A stretch of 64,000 bases of DNA from Methylosinus sp. Sm6 (GTDB taxonomy: Bacteria; Pseudomonadota; Alphaproteobacteria; Rhizobiales; Beijerinckiaceae), in the NCBI RefSeq assembly GCF_019802345.1, contig NZ_JAINDZ010000014.1, positions 58,104-122,103 of the forward strand, written 5' to 3'. The notes below the pieces were generated by a model. The model was not told where the DNA came from. It saw only the letters and a list, made by a program, of their open reading frames with translations, and did not search any database. A program made the translations under genes and the position numbers. Shown here piece after piece: positions 20,719-31,661 of the stretch (the stretch's first letter is position 1; the number at the start of each line of letters is the position of its first letter).

Positions 20719-23700
20719 CTATTCCTTCATCGACAGCAGCCGCGCGTCGCCGCCGAACGAGGCCGTGTTGACCGTGACCGTCTCCTCGCGCAGAAAGCGG
20801 CGCAGATAGTCCGGCCCGCCGGCCTTGGGGCCGGTGCCGCTATCGCGCCAGCCGCCGAAAGGCTGGCTGCCGACAATAGCGCCGATGATGTTGCGATTGA
20901 CGTAGAGATTTCCGGCCGGCGTCAGCTCGGCCAATTCGCGAACGCGCGCTTCGATGCGTGAATGCAGGCCCATTGTGAGGCCGAAGCCGGAAGCGGCGAT
21001 CTCCTGCACGAGCAGCGCGAAGCCGTTCTCCTCGGCGCGCCAGCGCGCGACATGCAGCACGGGACCGAAAATTTCTTCGCGCAAATCTCCGGCGCGCTCC
21101 AGCCGAACGATGTGCGGGGCGACGAAGCTGCCGCCGTGCGGCGCCTCGCCGGAATAGAGCACGCGACCTTCGGCGCGACAATCCGATAGATAGGTTTCCA
21201 GCGACGCTTTCGCTTCGGCGTCGATCACCGGTCCGATATGCGTCGCGAGCGCGCGCGGATCGCCGAGGCGAAGCTCGCGCGCCGCGCCGATCAGCATGGC
21301 GAGCGCGTTCTCGAAAATCTCGTCCTGCAAGCAGAGCAGGCGCAGCGCGGAGCAGCGCTGGCCGGCGGAGCGGAATGCCGAGACGAGAACATCGTCGACG
21401 ACCTGCTCGAGCAGAGCCGTCGAGTCGACGATCATCGCATTGACGCCGCCGGTTTCGGCGATGAGGGGGACTATGGGACCGTCGGAGGCGGCGAGCGCGC
21501 GATGAATGGCGCGCGCGGCCTGTGTCGAGCCGGTGAAGACGACGCCCGCCGTATGCGCGTCGGCGACGAGCGCGGCGCCGATGGCGCCGTCGCCGGGAAC
21601 GAATTGCAGGGCTTCGCGCGGAACGCCTGCGTCATGCAACAGCGCGACCGCCTCATGCGCGACGAGCGGCGTCTGCTCGGCCGGCTTGGCTGCGACGCTG
21701 TTGCCGGCAACGAGCGCGGCGGCGATCTGCCCGAGAAATATGGCGAGCGGAAAATTCCACGGAGAGATGCAGACGAAGACGCCGCGCCCGCGCCGGAGCA
21801 GCCGGTTGTCCTCGCCCGTCGGACCGGGCAATGTCTGCTCCCGGCAGAGCTCGCGCGCCTCGCCGGCATAATAGCGGCAGAGGTCGGCGGCTTCGCGCGC
21901 TTCGGCCAGCGCGTCGTCGAGCGTCTTGCCGCCTTCGTCCTGCAGCAGCGCGATGAGCGCGCCGCGCCGCGCCTCGACGAGGTCGGCGGCCCGCTCCAGG
22001 ATGGACGCGCGCGTCTCGACCGAAGCGCGCTCCCAAGCGGGAAAGGCATGCGCCGCCGCCGCCATCGCCGCGCGGGCGGTGCGGTCGTCCGCCTCGACGA
22101 CGCGGCCGATGCACGCGCCGTCGATCGGCGAGACGCAGTCGCGCGCGGCGGCGCGCGCGCCGGTCGAGGGCGTCGCCAGGACGCGCCCGCGCGCGGCTTC
22201 GATCTCGCCCAGCAGAGACGCGAGCGCGGCGCGGTCGCCGAATTCGACGCCTCTCGAATTTTTTCGCGGTGCAAACAGCGCAGGCGGACGCGGCAGATGC
22301 GAGTGGCGCGCATGAGCGGCGTCGCCGATGATAGCGGCGGGCGAGCGCAGCAATTCGCTCTCCGGCGTGGCCGCGTCGGCGGCGCGGGCGACGAAGGAGG
22401 AATTGGCGCCGTTCTCGATGAGGCGCCGCACGAGATAGGCGAGCAGGTCGCGATGCGGCCCGACCGGCGCATACAGCCGGCAGGCGACGCCTCGCCTCTC
22501 CTCGAGCAGCGCGTCGTAGAGCTCCTCGCCCATGCCGTGCAGACGCTGAAACTCATATTGCGCGCCATCGCCGGCGCGTTCCACGATCATGGCCACGGTG
22601 AGCGCGTTATGCGTCGCGAATTGCGGGAACAGGCGCGGGGCGGCGAGCAGACGATCAGCGCAGGCGATGTAGTTCAGATCGGTCATCGCCTTGCGCGTGA
22701 ACACCGGATAATCGGCGAGGCCGCGCTCCTGCGCGCGCTTTATTTCCGTATCCCAATAGGCGCCTTTGACGAGGCGCAGCATGAAGCGCCGGCCGTGGGT
22801 CTCGGCGAGCGCCGCGACGTGATCGATGACCGCGGCGGCGCGCTTCTGATAGGCCTGCACGGCGAGGCCGAAGCCGTCCCAGCCGGCGAGAGACGGATCC
22901 GCGACGACCTTGCCGATCACATCGAGCGAAAGCTCGAGCCGGTCGGCTTCTTCGGCATCGACGGTGAGAGAGATGTCGCGCGCCTTGGCGAGGCGCGCGA
23001 GCTCGAGCAGGCGCGGCGCCAGCTCGGCGAGGACGCGCTCGCGCGACATGGGCTCATAGCGCGGGTGCAGCGCCGAGAGCTTGACCGAAACGCCGGGACG
23101 CTCGACGCAGGAGGCGCCGCGGCCGCGCGCGACCATCTCGATGGCGTGAGCATAGGCGTCGCAATAGCGCTCGGCGTCGCGCATCGTGCGCGCACCTTCG
23201 CCCAGCATGTCGAAGGAATAGCGCCAGCGGCGCGCCTCGCCGGTCGCGGCTTGCGCGAGCGCCTCCTCGATCGTCTCGCCGAGCACGAAATGGCCGCCCA
23301 TTATTTTCATCGCCTGGCGCGCCGCCGCGCGCAGCGCCGGCGCGCCGAGACGGCGCGCGAGGTCGGCGACGACGCCGCGCGGCGTCTCGCTCGGCGCGAA
23401 CAGACGCGTCGACACGCCGAGCGCAAAGGCGCAGGCCTGGATGAGAAGAGCGTCGGAGGCCGGCGCATGGCGATCGAAGGCGCCCGCCGCGAGCTTGTCG
23501 ACGATGAGCCGGTCGAGCGTCGCGTCGTCGGGCACGCGCAGCAAAGATTCGGCCAGCGCCATGAGCGCGACGCCTTCGCGCGTCGAGAGGGAATATTCCT
23601 GCAGCAGGCTGTCGACGCCGCCTCGCGCGCGCGGCGCGCGAATGGCGGCGAGCAATCGGCGCGCGAGAGCGTCGGCGCGCGCCTCCTGCTCCGTCTCACG

Positions 23701-23778
23701 CGGGGCGGCGAGCAGATGCGCGGCGATGTCCTCGTCCGCGGGATGATAGGGGGCGCGAAACGGCTCTGGTTCCGTCAT
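20719..23778 (-). CDS. putA: Bifunctional proline dehydrogenase / glutamate semialdehyde dehydrogenase
   Basis: A 1019-residue PutA oxidising proline to glutamate in two steps. The FAD-dependent proline dehydrogenase barrel lies at about 150-480 (SVKLSALHPRYEP, DAEEADRLELS, RLVKGAYWDTEIKRAQ). The aldehyde dehydrogenase domain is at about 560-1000 (PWNFPLAIFLGQIAAAL, the NAD/active-site region VFTGSTQAARAI, and catalytic Cys in SAGQRCSALR). The start is the ATG at 23778 (MTEPEPF); the frame is open further upstream. There is no N-terminal ribbon-helix-helix domain, so this is the short, non-autoregulating form. Membrane association is usual. It follows no operon partner. Confidence 0.96.
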   Translation of the reverse strand: MTEPEPFRAPYHPADEDIAAHLLAAPRETEQEARADALARRLLAAIRAPRARGGVDSLLQEYSLSTREGVALMALAESLLRVPDDATLDRLIVDKLAAGAFDRHAPASDALLIQACAFALGVSTRLFAPSETPRGVVADLARRLGAPALRAAARQAMKIMGGHFVLGETIEEALAQAATGEARRWRYSFDMLGEGARTMRDAERYCDAYAHAIEMVARGRGASCVERPGVSVKLSALHPRYEPMSRERVLAELAPRLLELARLAKARDISLTVDAEEADRLELSLDVIGKVVADPSLAGWDGFGLAVQAYQKRAAAVIDHVAALAETHGRRFMLRLVKGAYWDTEIKRAQERGLADYPVFTRKAMTDLNYIACADRLLAAPRLFPQFATHNALTVAMIVERAGDGAQYEFQRLHGMGEELYDALLEERRGVACRLYAPVGPHRDLLAYLVRRLIENGANSSFVARAADAATPESELLRSPAAIIGDAAHARHSHLPRPPALFAPRKNSRGVEFGDRAALASLLGEIEAARGRVLATPSTGARAAARDCVSPIDGACIGRVVEADDRTARAAMAAAAHAFPAWERASVETRASILERAADLVEARRGALIALLQDEGGKTLDDALAEAREAADLCRYYAGEARELCREQTLPGPTGEDNRLLRRGRGVFVCISPWNFPLAIFLGQIAAALVAGNSVAAKPAEQTPLVAHEAVALLHDAGVPREALQFVPGDGAIGAALVADAHTAGVVFTGSTQAARAIHRALAASDGPIVPLIAETGGVNAMIVDSTALLEQVVDDVLVSAFRSAGQRCSALRLLCLQDEIFENALAMLIGAARELRLGDPRALATHIGPVIDAEAKASLETYLSDCRAEGRVLYSGEAPHGGSFVAPHIVRLERAGDLREEIFGPVLHVARWRAEENGFALLVQEIAASGFGLTMGLHSRIEARVRELAELTPAGNLYVNRNIIGAIVGSQPFGGWRDSGTGPKAGGPDYLRRFLREETVTVNTASFGGDARLLSMKE

Positions 23779-24008
23779 GCTGTCGACTCCCCGGCGCCGA
23801 TCGCGACGCCCTTGCACAATGCTTATTGAAAACTGCGTGATCGTCCATAGTTGTCTTCGCAAGCGAGGGCGCAAACACGCGCTTCGGCGCGGGCGGCGCC
23901 GTTCCCGATCATCCGTCACGACGGCGAGCGCGCCCATCGCGCGCGACGCGCTGCTTTGGTCTTTCGGGTTCGGGTCCACGCTGACTGAGGCGGAGGTCAG
24001 AGCTTTAC

Positions 24009-24761
24009 ATGTTGCCGGATGTAAGAGAGATCGGCCGTTCTGCGGTGTTTCTCGATCTCGATGGCACGCTCGCCGAATTGGCGGAGCGGCCGGAGGCGGT
24101 CGTGGTGGAGCCGGCGACGATCGCGCTGCTCGACGCGCTGCAGGAGAGCTGCGGCCACGCTCTCGCCATCATATCGGGTAGAGATATAGCCGTCGTCGAC
24201 CGGCTGCTCCATCCGCTCGTGCTGCCGGTGGCCGGAGTGCATGGGTTGCAGCGGCGCGACGCCGCCGGGACGCTGCACAGCGCGGCGGTCGAGCCGGTCG
24301 ACATTGCGCCGATCATCGCGGCTTTGCGCGCCGCTGTCGGCGAGGAGCCCGGTCTCATTGTCGAGGCGAAGACCGGCGCCGCGGCGCTGCATTATCGCCT
24401 GCGGCCCGACTGTCAGAAGCGTTGCCGCGAGATCGCCGAAACCGTCGTGCGCGGTCGCAACGATATAGAGCTGCTGCCGGGAAAGATGGTCTATGAGCTC
24501 CGAACCGAGGGCGCCGACAAGGGCGACGTCATCGAGGCGTTTTTGAAGGAGGCGCCATTCGCTGGACGTCGTCCGGTCTTCGCCGGCGACGACTCGACCG
24601 ACGAGGTCGGCTTCGCCATCGTCAATGCGCGTGGCGGCGTGTCGATCAAAGTGGGCGCCTGCGCGACGACGCTGGCGCGCTATCGGGCGCCGACGCTTCG
24701 CGAGCTGCACCAATGGCTCGCAGAGCTCGCGCGCGTCGGCAGGGAGGAGCGTGTCGAATGA
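24009..24761 (+). CDS. otsB: Trehalose-6-phosphate phosphatase
   Basis: A 250-residue HAD-superfamily phosphatase: motif I DLDGTLAE with nucleophile Asp16 and Asp18, the cap region with VAGVHGLQRRD, and motif IV FAGDDSTDEVGF. It removes phosphate from trehalose 6-phosphate to make trehalose, a compatible solute. Its TGA stop overlaps the ATG of the next gene (ATGA at 24758-24761). The divergent putA gene is 230 bp away. Confidence 0.93.
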   Translation: MLPDVREIGRSAVFLDLDGTLAELAERPEAVVVEPATIALLDALQESCGHALAIISGRDIAVVDRLLHPLVLPVAGVHGLQRRDAAGTLHSAAVEPVDIAPIIAALRAAVGEEPGLIVEAKTGAAALHYRLRPDCQKRCREIAETVVRGRNDIELLPGKMVYELRTEGADKGDVIEAFLKEAPFAGRRPVFAGDDSTDEVGFAIVNARGGVSIKVGACATTLARYRAPTLRELHQWLAELARVGREERVE

Positions 24762-26554
24762 GCAGCTCGCGCACCGATCTCGAGCTCGGCGTCATCGGCA
24801 ATTGCACCTTCGGCGCGCTGATCGATCGCGACGCCAGCATCGTCTGGTGCTGCCTGCCGCGATACGACGGCGATCCGGTGTTCCACAGCCTGCTCGGCGC
24901 GCCGAAGGAGCTGGAGGACGGCGGCTTCTTCGCCGTGGAGCTCGAGGACCGCGTTCACAGCGAGCAGAAATATTGCGGCAACACCGCCATTCTGGAAACG
25001 GTGCTGCACGGCAAGCAGGGCTCGGTGCGCGTCACCGATTTCGCGCCGCGCTTCTTCTGGCGCGACCGGCTGTATCATCCGCAGATGATCGTGCGACGGC
25101 TCACGCCCATCTCCGGCACGCCGCGCATCCGCATTCGCGCGCGGCCGCGCTTCGATTATGGCTCGACGGTTCCGAGCCTCACCTTCGGCTCGCACCACAT
25201 CCGCTATGTCGGCCCGCATACGATCCTGCGTCTCACCACCAATGCGCCGATCGATTATGTGCGCGACGAGATCTTGTTCAATTTGAGCCGTCCGGTCGAT
25301 TTCGTGCTCGGCCCGGACGAGACGTTGAGCGAAGGCATTGCGCAGACGGCGCGCTCCTTCGAGGAGCGCACGCGCGATTACTGGCGCCATTGGGTGCATC
25401 GCCTCGCCATTCCCTTCGAATGGCAGAGCGCGGTCATACGCGCGGCGATCACGCTGAAGCTCTGCACCTATGAGACGACCGGCGCCATCGTCGCGGCGCT
25501 GACGACGAGCATTCCCGAAGCACCGGGCACGCAGCGCAATTGGGATTATCGCTATTGCTGGGTGCGCGACGCCTATTTCGTCGTGCGCGCGCTCAACCGC
25601 CTCGCGGCGATGCATAAGATGGAGGATTACTTCGACTGGCTGATGAATATCGTCGCCTCGGCGACGGGCTCGCATATCCAGCCGGTCTATGGCGTCGGGC
25701 TCGAAGCGGAGCTCCCCGAGCGCATCGTCACGAGCTTGCCCGGCTATCGCGGCATGGGCCCGGTTCGCGTCGGCAATCAGGCCTATCAGCATTTGCAGCA
25801 CGATTCCTACGGCAATGTGGTCCTCGGCGTCGCCCAGGCCTTTCTCGACAAGCGCCTGCTTTCGCCGCCGACGCGCATGGATTTCCTTCGGCTCGAGGAT
25901 ATGGGCCGGCAGGCGCTCACCTGCTACGACAAGCCGGACGCCGGCATGTGGGAGCTGCGCTCGCGCGCGCGCATCCATACGACGTCCAGCCTCATGTGCT
26001 GGGCGGCGGCGGATCGTCTCGCGCGCATCGCCGATCACATCGGCGAGCCGGAGCGCGCCCGCGATTGGCGCGTCGAGGCCGAGAAGATCGAGAAGGTCAT
26101 TCTCGAGCGAGCCTGGTCGCCGAAACGCGAAGCCTTCGTCGAATCGCTCGACGGCGAGCATCTCGACGCCGGCGTTCTGCTGATGGCGGAGGTCGGCTTC
26201 CTCGCGCCCGACGATCCGCGCATGCTTTCCACCTTGCGGCAGGTCGAGGCCGTGCTCGGCCGCGGCCCGCATATGATGCGCTACGAGGCGGCCGATGATT
26301 TCGGTGAACCAAAGACCGCCTTCACGACTTGCTCATTCTGGCGGATCGACGTGCTGGCGCGGATGGGGCGCCGCGAGGAGGCGCGCGACTATTTCGAGGC
26401 GCTGCTCGCGCAGCGCAACCGCCTCGGCCTGATGTCCGAAGACATAGACGTCGAGACCGGCGAAGCCTGGGGGAACTATCCGCAGACCTATTCCATGGTG
26501 GGAATCATCAATTGCGCGATGCGTCTGTCGCGCTCCTGGGAGAAGGCCATATGA
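24758..26554 (+). CDS. Glycoside hydrolase family 15 protein (trehalase/glucoamylase-like)
   Basis: A 598-residue protein with an N-terminal beta-sandwich domain (about 1-220, starting LELGVIGNCTFGALID) and an (alpha/alpha)6 barrel (about 230-598). The barrel has the GH15 features QRNWDYRYCWVRDAYF, RVGNQAYQHLQHDSYG and FTTCSFWRIDVLARMGR, with catalytic Glu likely in DKPDAGMWELRS. Members next to otsA/otsB are thought to act on trehalose or short alpha-glucans; the specificity here is not proven. ATGA overlaps on both sides tie it translationally to otsB and otsA. No signal peptide is seen, so it is cytoplasmic. Confidence 0.88.
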   Translation: MSSSRTDLELGVIGNCTFGALIDRDASIVWCCLPRYDGDPVFHSLLGAPKELEDGGFFAVELEDRVHSEQKYCGNTAILETVLHGKQGSVRVTDFAPRFFWRDRLYHPQMIVRRLTPISGTPRIRIRARPRFDYGSTVPSLTFGSHHIRYVGPHTILRLTTNAPIDYVRDEILFNLSRPVDFVLGPDETLSEGIAQTARSFEERTRDYWRHWVHRLAIPFEWQSAVIRAAITLKLCTYETTGAIVAALTTSIPEAPGTQRNWDYRYCWVRDAYFVVRALNRLAAMHKMEDYFDWLMNIVASATGSHIQPVYGVGLEAELPERIVTSLPGYRGMGPVRVGNQAYQHLQHDSYGNVVLGVAQAFLDKRLLSPPTRMDFLRLEDMGRQALTCYDKPDAGMWELRSRARIHTTSSLMCWAAADRLARIADHIGEPERARDWRVEAEKIEKVILERAWSPKREAFVESLDGEHLDAGVLLMAEVGFLAPDDPRMLSTLRQVEAVLGRGPHMMRYEAADDFGEPKTAFTTCSFWRIDVLARMGRREEARDYFEALLAQRNRLGLMSEDIDVETGEAWGNYPQTYSMVGIINCAMRLSRSWEKAI

Positions 26555-27939
26555 AACGCCTCGTCGTCGTCTCCAATCGCGTGGCCGATCCCGGCTGCGC
26601 CCAAGCGCTCGGCGGGCTCGCCGTGTGCATACTCGACGCTCTGCGCAAGCGCGGGGGCCTGTGGTTCGGCTGGAACGGCGAGATCGTCGACGATGACGCG
26701 TTGCTCGGGACGACGCGGGTCAAATTCGACGACCTGACCTTTGCGACGACGCCGCTCACCGAACGCGACTATCGCGATTACTATCTCGGCTTCGCCAATG
26801 CCGCGCTCTGGCCCGTGCATCATTACCGGCTCGATCTCGCGCGCTTCACGCAGGAGGCGATCGACGGCTATCGCCGCGTCAACGACCGTTTCGCCGAGAC
26901 GCTGGCGCCGATGCTGAGGGCGAATGATCTCGTCTGGGCGCACGACTATCATCTCATCCCGCTCGGCGCGGGCCTGCGCGCGCGCGGCGTGCGCAATCGC
27001 ATCGGCTTCTTTCTGCATATTCCGTTTCCGCCGCCGGACGTGCTGGTCGCGATGCCGGAGCACGAATGGCTCATGTCGGCGCTCGTCGATTATGATCTCG
27101 TCGGCTTTCAGACGAAGACCGACCAGGCGAATTTCTGCCGCTTCATGTGCGACTTCATGGGCGGCGAGATGATCGCGCCGGATGTGCTGCGCGTCGGCGC
27201 GCGAACGGTGACGGCCTCGGTGTTCCCGGTCGGCATCGATGTCGACGCCTTCGCCGCGATGGCGGAAAGCCCCAGCGCGACCAAGCGCATCCAGCGCCTG
27301 CATCGCGCCGGCGAACCACGCATAAACGTGATCGGCGTCGATCGTCTCGATTATACCAAGGGGCTGCCCGATCGGCTGCGCTCCTTCAAGCGCCTGCTCG
27401 AGCTCTATCCGCAGAATTGCAAGGCGGTGACCTTGATGCAGATCGCGCCGCCGACGCGCGAGGATGTGCAGGCCTATGCCGATATTCGCCATGAGCTCGA
27501 GGCGCTGTCGGGCGAGATCAATGGGCAGTTCGGCGATTTCGACTGGACCCCGGTGCGCTATCTGCACCGCCGCGTCGATCGCGAGACTTTGGCGGCGCTC
27601 TATCGCGGCAGCCAGGTCGGGCTGGTGACGCCCTTGCGCGACGGCATGAATCTGGTGGCGAAGGAATATGTCGTCGCGCAGGATGCGGACAGCCCCGGCG
27701 TGCTGGTGCTCTCGCGCTTCGCCGGCGCGGCGGAGGATCTGCAGGAGGCGCTGATCGTCAACCCATATGACGCGGACGAGGTCGCCCATGCGATGCAGAA
27801 GGCGATCGTGATGCCGCGCGACGAACGCAAGGAGCGCCACGCGGCATTGCTCGCGCGCGTGCGCAAGCACGACGCCTATCATTGGATGGAGGGATTTTTG
27901 CGCGCGCTCGCGGGATGTCGGATTCCGCTCGCGGCGTGA
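26551..27939 (+). CDS. otsA: Trehalose-6-phosphate synthase
   Basis: A 462-residue GT20 glycosyltransferase making trehalose 6-phosphate from UDP-glucose and glucose 6-phosphate. MKRLVVVSNRVADP starts it at 26551, overlapping the stop of the GH15 gene. Other landmarks are WAHDYHLIPLGAGLR, GVDRLDYTKGLPDRLRSF, and the nucleotide-sugar region VTPLRDGMNLVAKEYVVAQ. With otsB it forms the complete OtsAB route, interrupted by a GH15 enzyme. A strong hairpin terminator follows at 27961. Confidence 0.95.
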   Translation: MKRLVVVSNRVADPGCAQALGGLAVCILDALRKRGGLWFGWNGEIVDDDALLGTTRVKFDDLTFATTPLTERDYRDYYLGFANAALWPVHHYRLDLARFTQEAIDGYRRVNDRFAETLAPMLRANDLVWAHDYHLIPLGAGLRARGVRNRIGFFLHIPFPPPDVLVAMPEHEWLMSALVDYDLVGFQTKTDQANFCRFMCDFMGGEMIAPDVLRVGARTVTASVFPVGIDVDAFAAMAESPSATKRIQRLHRAGEPRINVIGVDRLDYTKGLPDRLRSFKRLLELYPQNCKAVTLMQIAPPTREDVQAYADIRHELEALSGEINGQFGDFDWTPVRYLHRRVDRETLAALYRGSQVGLVTPLRDGMNLVAKEYVVAQDADSPGVLVLSRFAGAAEDLQEALIVNPYDADEVAHAMQKAIVMPRDERKERHAALLARVRKHDAYHWMEGFLRALAGCRIPLAA

Positions 27940-27960
27940 TCTCGGAGGAACGACGACGGT

Positions 27961-27991
27961 CTTCCTTCTCCCGCCCTGCGGGAGAAGGAAG
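27961..27991. terminator. Strong hairpin between convergent otsA and typA
   Basis: Perfect 14-bp arms (27961-27974 and 27978-27991; CTTCCTTCTCCCGC and complement) enclose a 3-base loop. It lies between two converging genes and is the strongest stem-loop of that gap, so a bidirectional terminator is likely. No long U-tract follows on either strand. Confidence 0.65.
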
Positions 27992-28001
27992 AACACAGAG
28001 A

Positions 28002-29822
<1,821 letters not shown>

Positions 29823-30013
29823 GGAAAGGGCCGATCGTTTCGCGGACGAGCCACGGCGCGGCGCTCCTTTAAGGGGCGCGGCGCGGACCGCGGCTGTGTT
29901 GCAGTGCGGCATCTCATACAGGAGGGCGGCCGGCTTGGGAAGCGGCGCGAAATGCTTTCGTCCCTCCCGGACTCCCGTTGCAGCACGGGAAGCCTTGGAT
30001 TGCCTCTCAGCTA

Positions 30014-30098
30014 TGGTGCGGTCGAGAGGACTCGAACCTCCACTGGTTGCCCAACTAGCACCTCAAGCTAGCGCGTCTACCAATTCCGCCACGACCGC
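30014..30098 (-). tRNA. tRNA-Leu (anticodon GAG)
   Basis: On the minus strand the gene starts GCGGTCGTGGCGGAATTGGT and ends with CGACCGC, A73 and an encoded CCA (30014-30016). Acceptor arms GCGGTCG/CGACCGC pair perfectly. The anticodon stem CTAGC/GCTAG holds the loop TTGAGGT, giving anticodon GAG. The long variable arm (GGGCAACCAG region) and the TTCGAGTCC T-loop are as expected for a class II leucine tRNA. It reads CUC and CUU codons. It is a possible phage integration site, but no integrase or attachment duplication is seen. Confidence 0.95.
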
Positions 30099-30189
30099 AG
30101 TCGCCGACGCTCTAGCGTCGGCAGGCGGCCCGTCTATCAAATCGGCTCGCCGCTGGCAAGCAAGATGGTCAGGGAATCGCCTGGAATAT

Positions 30190-30213
30190 CGCCGCCGAGC
30201 CGGCTCGGCGGCG
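30190..30213. repeat. 24-bp perfect palindrome
   Basis: CGCCGCCGAGCC at 30190-30201 is followed directly by its complement at 30202-30213, then TTTT on the plus strand. It lies in the 225-bp gap between tRNA-Leu and the radical SAM gene, together with a second hairpin at 30103-30122 (GCCGACGC-TCTA-GCGTCGGC). The plus-strand T-run is not downstream of any plus-strand gene, so a terminator role is doubtful. Nothing else is seen in this gap. Confidence 0.5.
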
Positions 30214-30323
30214 TTTTGCCGCCGTGGAGCGGCGCGCTCTTCGGGCGCCGGAGAGCGCGAGCGTCGCCCACTCAGAGGCGGGCCACGGCCGAATCGGAGC
30301 TTCGGCCCGGCGCGCCGGCGACG

Positions 30324-31559
30324 TCAGGCCTCGATCGGAGCCTCTCCCCGCAGGGCGCGCTCGACGTGGCCGGGAACGCTGCCGAGCTGCGCATAGGGCG
30401 GCTGCAGCAGCGGATCCTGCAGCACTTTTCTCAGCTCCTCGAAATCCGGATGAGAGGCGGCGCCGACATATTCGCGTTCGAATTCTTCCGGAGTGAAGGT
30501 GCCCCAGTTCCAGATCATGTTGAAGGACGCCCAGTCGGCCGAAAAGCGCCGCGCGAGGCGGACGAAATCCGGCATCTCGCGGAAGTTCCGACGCTGGACG
30601 ACCATGGAGAAATACAAGATCTCGATCTCGCCCGAGTCCCGCAGGCCCTTGATGAAGGCCAGATTGTCGAGAAGCCGCTCGAACGAGCCGTCGCGCCGGA
30701 CGATGGCGTAGGTCTCGGGAGTGGCGGCGTCGATCGAGATCTCCACCTGGCGAACCCGGCCGCGCAGCCGGAGATCGTTCCAGCCGCGCTCGTCGAACAA
30801 TTGGGCGTTGGTGTGCAGATCGATGCGCAGATTGCGGAAGTCCTCGCCGTCGATCCTTTTGATCAGGCGGCGGAAATGATTGCTGAAGAAGGGATCGCCC
30901 GAGCCGGTGACGAGGACGCGGTCGGCGGCGCGCAGCAGCGGGACCAGAACGCGCTCCGTCATCTCGTCGAGCCGCGCCTGCTCGGCCTTGTCGGAGACGA
31001 TGCTGTGCGTGCGGCAGGACGGGCAGGTCAGGTTGCAGGAGCGATCATGCGAGAGAAACAACGTCTTCGGCAGGGGCGGCGTCGCGCTCTCGAATTCGGC
31101 GATGATCGCCTTCGCCTCGGGCGACTCGCGACTGATCAGCTTGCGATTGGCGATATCGGCGCATTTCACGCGGCTGCAATAACGAAAGGAGCCGTCGGTG
31201 ATCGATTTGCGCAGGGCGCGCGCCGTTCGTCCGAACCAGACTTTCTCCGCTCCGGACTTCAGATCGCCGATCGGCGTCGGCAGCCATGCGGGGCAGCAGA
31301 CATAGGCGAGCCCGCTCGGGGTCGACTCGAGCTTGCGGAAGGGCTTTTCGCAAAAGCTTTCACGCAGGTAGCGCGTCGTGTCGGCGTCCTCGAGAGCGCG
31401 CTCGGCGTGGCGCTGCTTGACGCGGCGGATCCTCGCGCGAATATTTCTCTCGATCCATTCGTTGATCTCGCCCCCGGGACGAAGCTTTCTCTTCCAGAAC
31501 GCACGGAAAGGCAGGCGCCCGGAACCGGCGGCGTAGAGAGGAAAAAGGTCCTTATTCAT
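30324..31559 (-). CDS. Radical SAM protein with N-terminal cysteine-rich (SPASM-like) region
   Basis: A 411-residue protein. The radical SAM motif CNLTCPSC (Cys175, Cys179, Cys182) lies in the middle, followed by the barrel with VTGSGDPFFS (the GGE-like SAM motif) and EISIDAATPET. Before it are five further cysteines, Cys70, Cys88/89, Cys128 and Cys133, set in VCCPAWLPTPIGDL, a WFGRTARALRKS stretch and DGSFRYCSRVKC. That spacing resembles the auxiliary-cluster SPASM motif, which normally comes after the barrel. It probably binds at least two Fe-S clusters. The substrate is unknown; no peptide precursor gene is visible nearby. Confidence 0.8.
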   Translation of the reverse strand: MNKDLFPLYAAGSGRLPFRAFWKRKLRPGGEINEWIERNIRARIRRVKQRHAERALEDADTTRYLRESFCEKPFRKLESTPSGLAYVCCPAWLPTPIGDLKSGAEKVWFGRTARALRKSITDGSFRYCSRVKCADIANRKLISRESPEAKAIIAEFESATPPLPKTLFLSHDRSCNLTCPSCRTHSIVSDKAEQARLDEMTERVLVPLLRAADRVLVTGSGDPFFSNHFRRLIKRIDGEDFRNLRIDLHTNAQLFDERGWNDLRLRGRVRQVEISIDAATPETYAIVRRDGSFERLLDNLAFIKGLRDSGEIEILYFSMVVQRRNFREMPDFVRLARRFSADWASFNMIWNWGTFTPEEFEREYVGAASHPDFEELRKVLQDPLLQPPYAQLGSVPGHVERALRGEAPIEA

Positions 31560-31661
31560 AGAAGGTCTGGTTCCGCCGCGGGCTGTTCATGCACAGCGTG
31601 ACGAGACTACACAGGTCCGACGACCTTGGCAAATCGAACGGGGCGCGATGACGCAAGCCAA

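Noticed and set aside
30190..30217. Plus-strand intrinsic terminator (24-bp palindrome plus TTTT)
   Set aside because: No plus-strand gene lies upstream; genes on both sides are on the minus strand, where no T-run follows.
30014..30323. Genomic island inserted at tRNA-Leu
   Set aside because: No integrase, no repeat of the tRNA 3' end and no change in base composition nearby.
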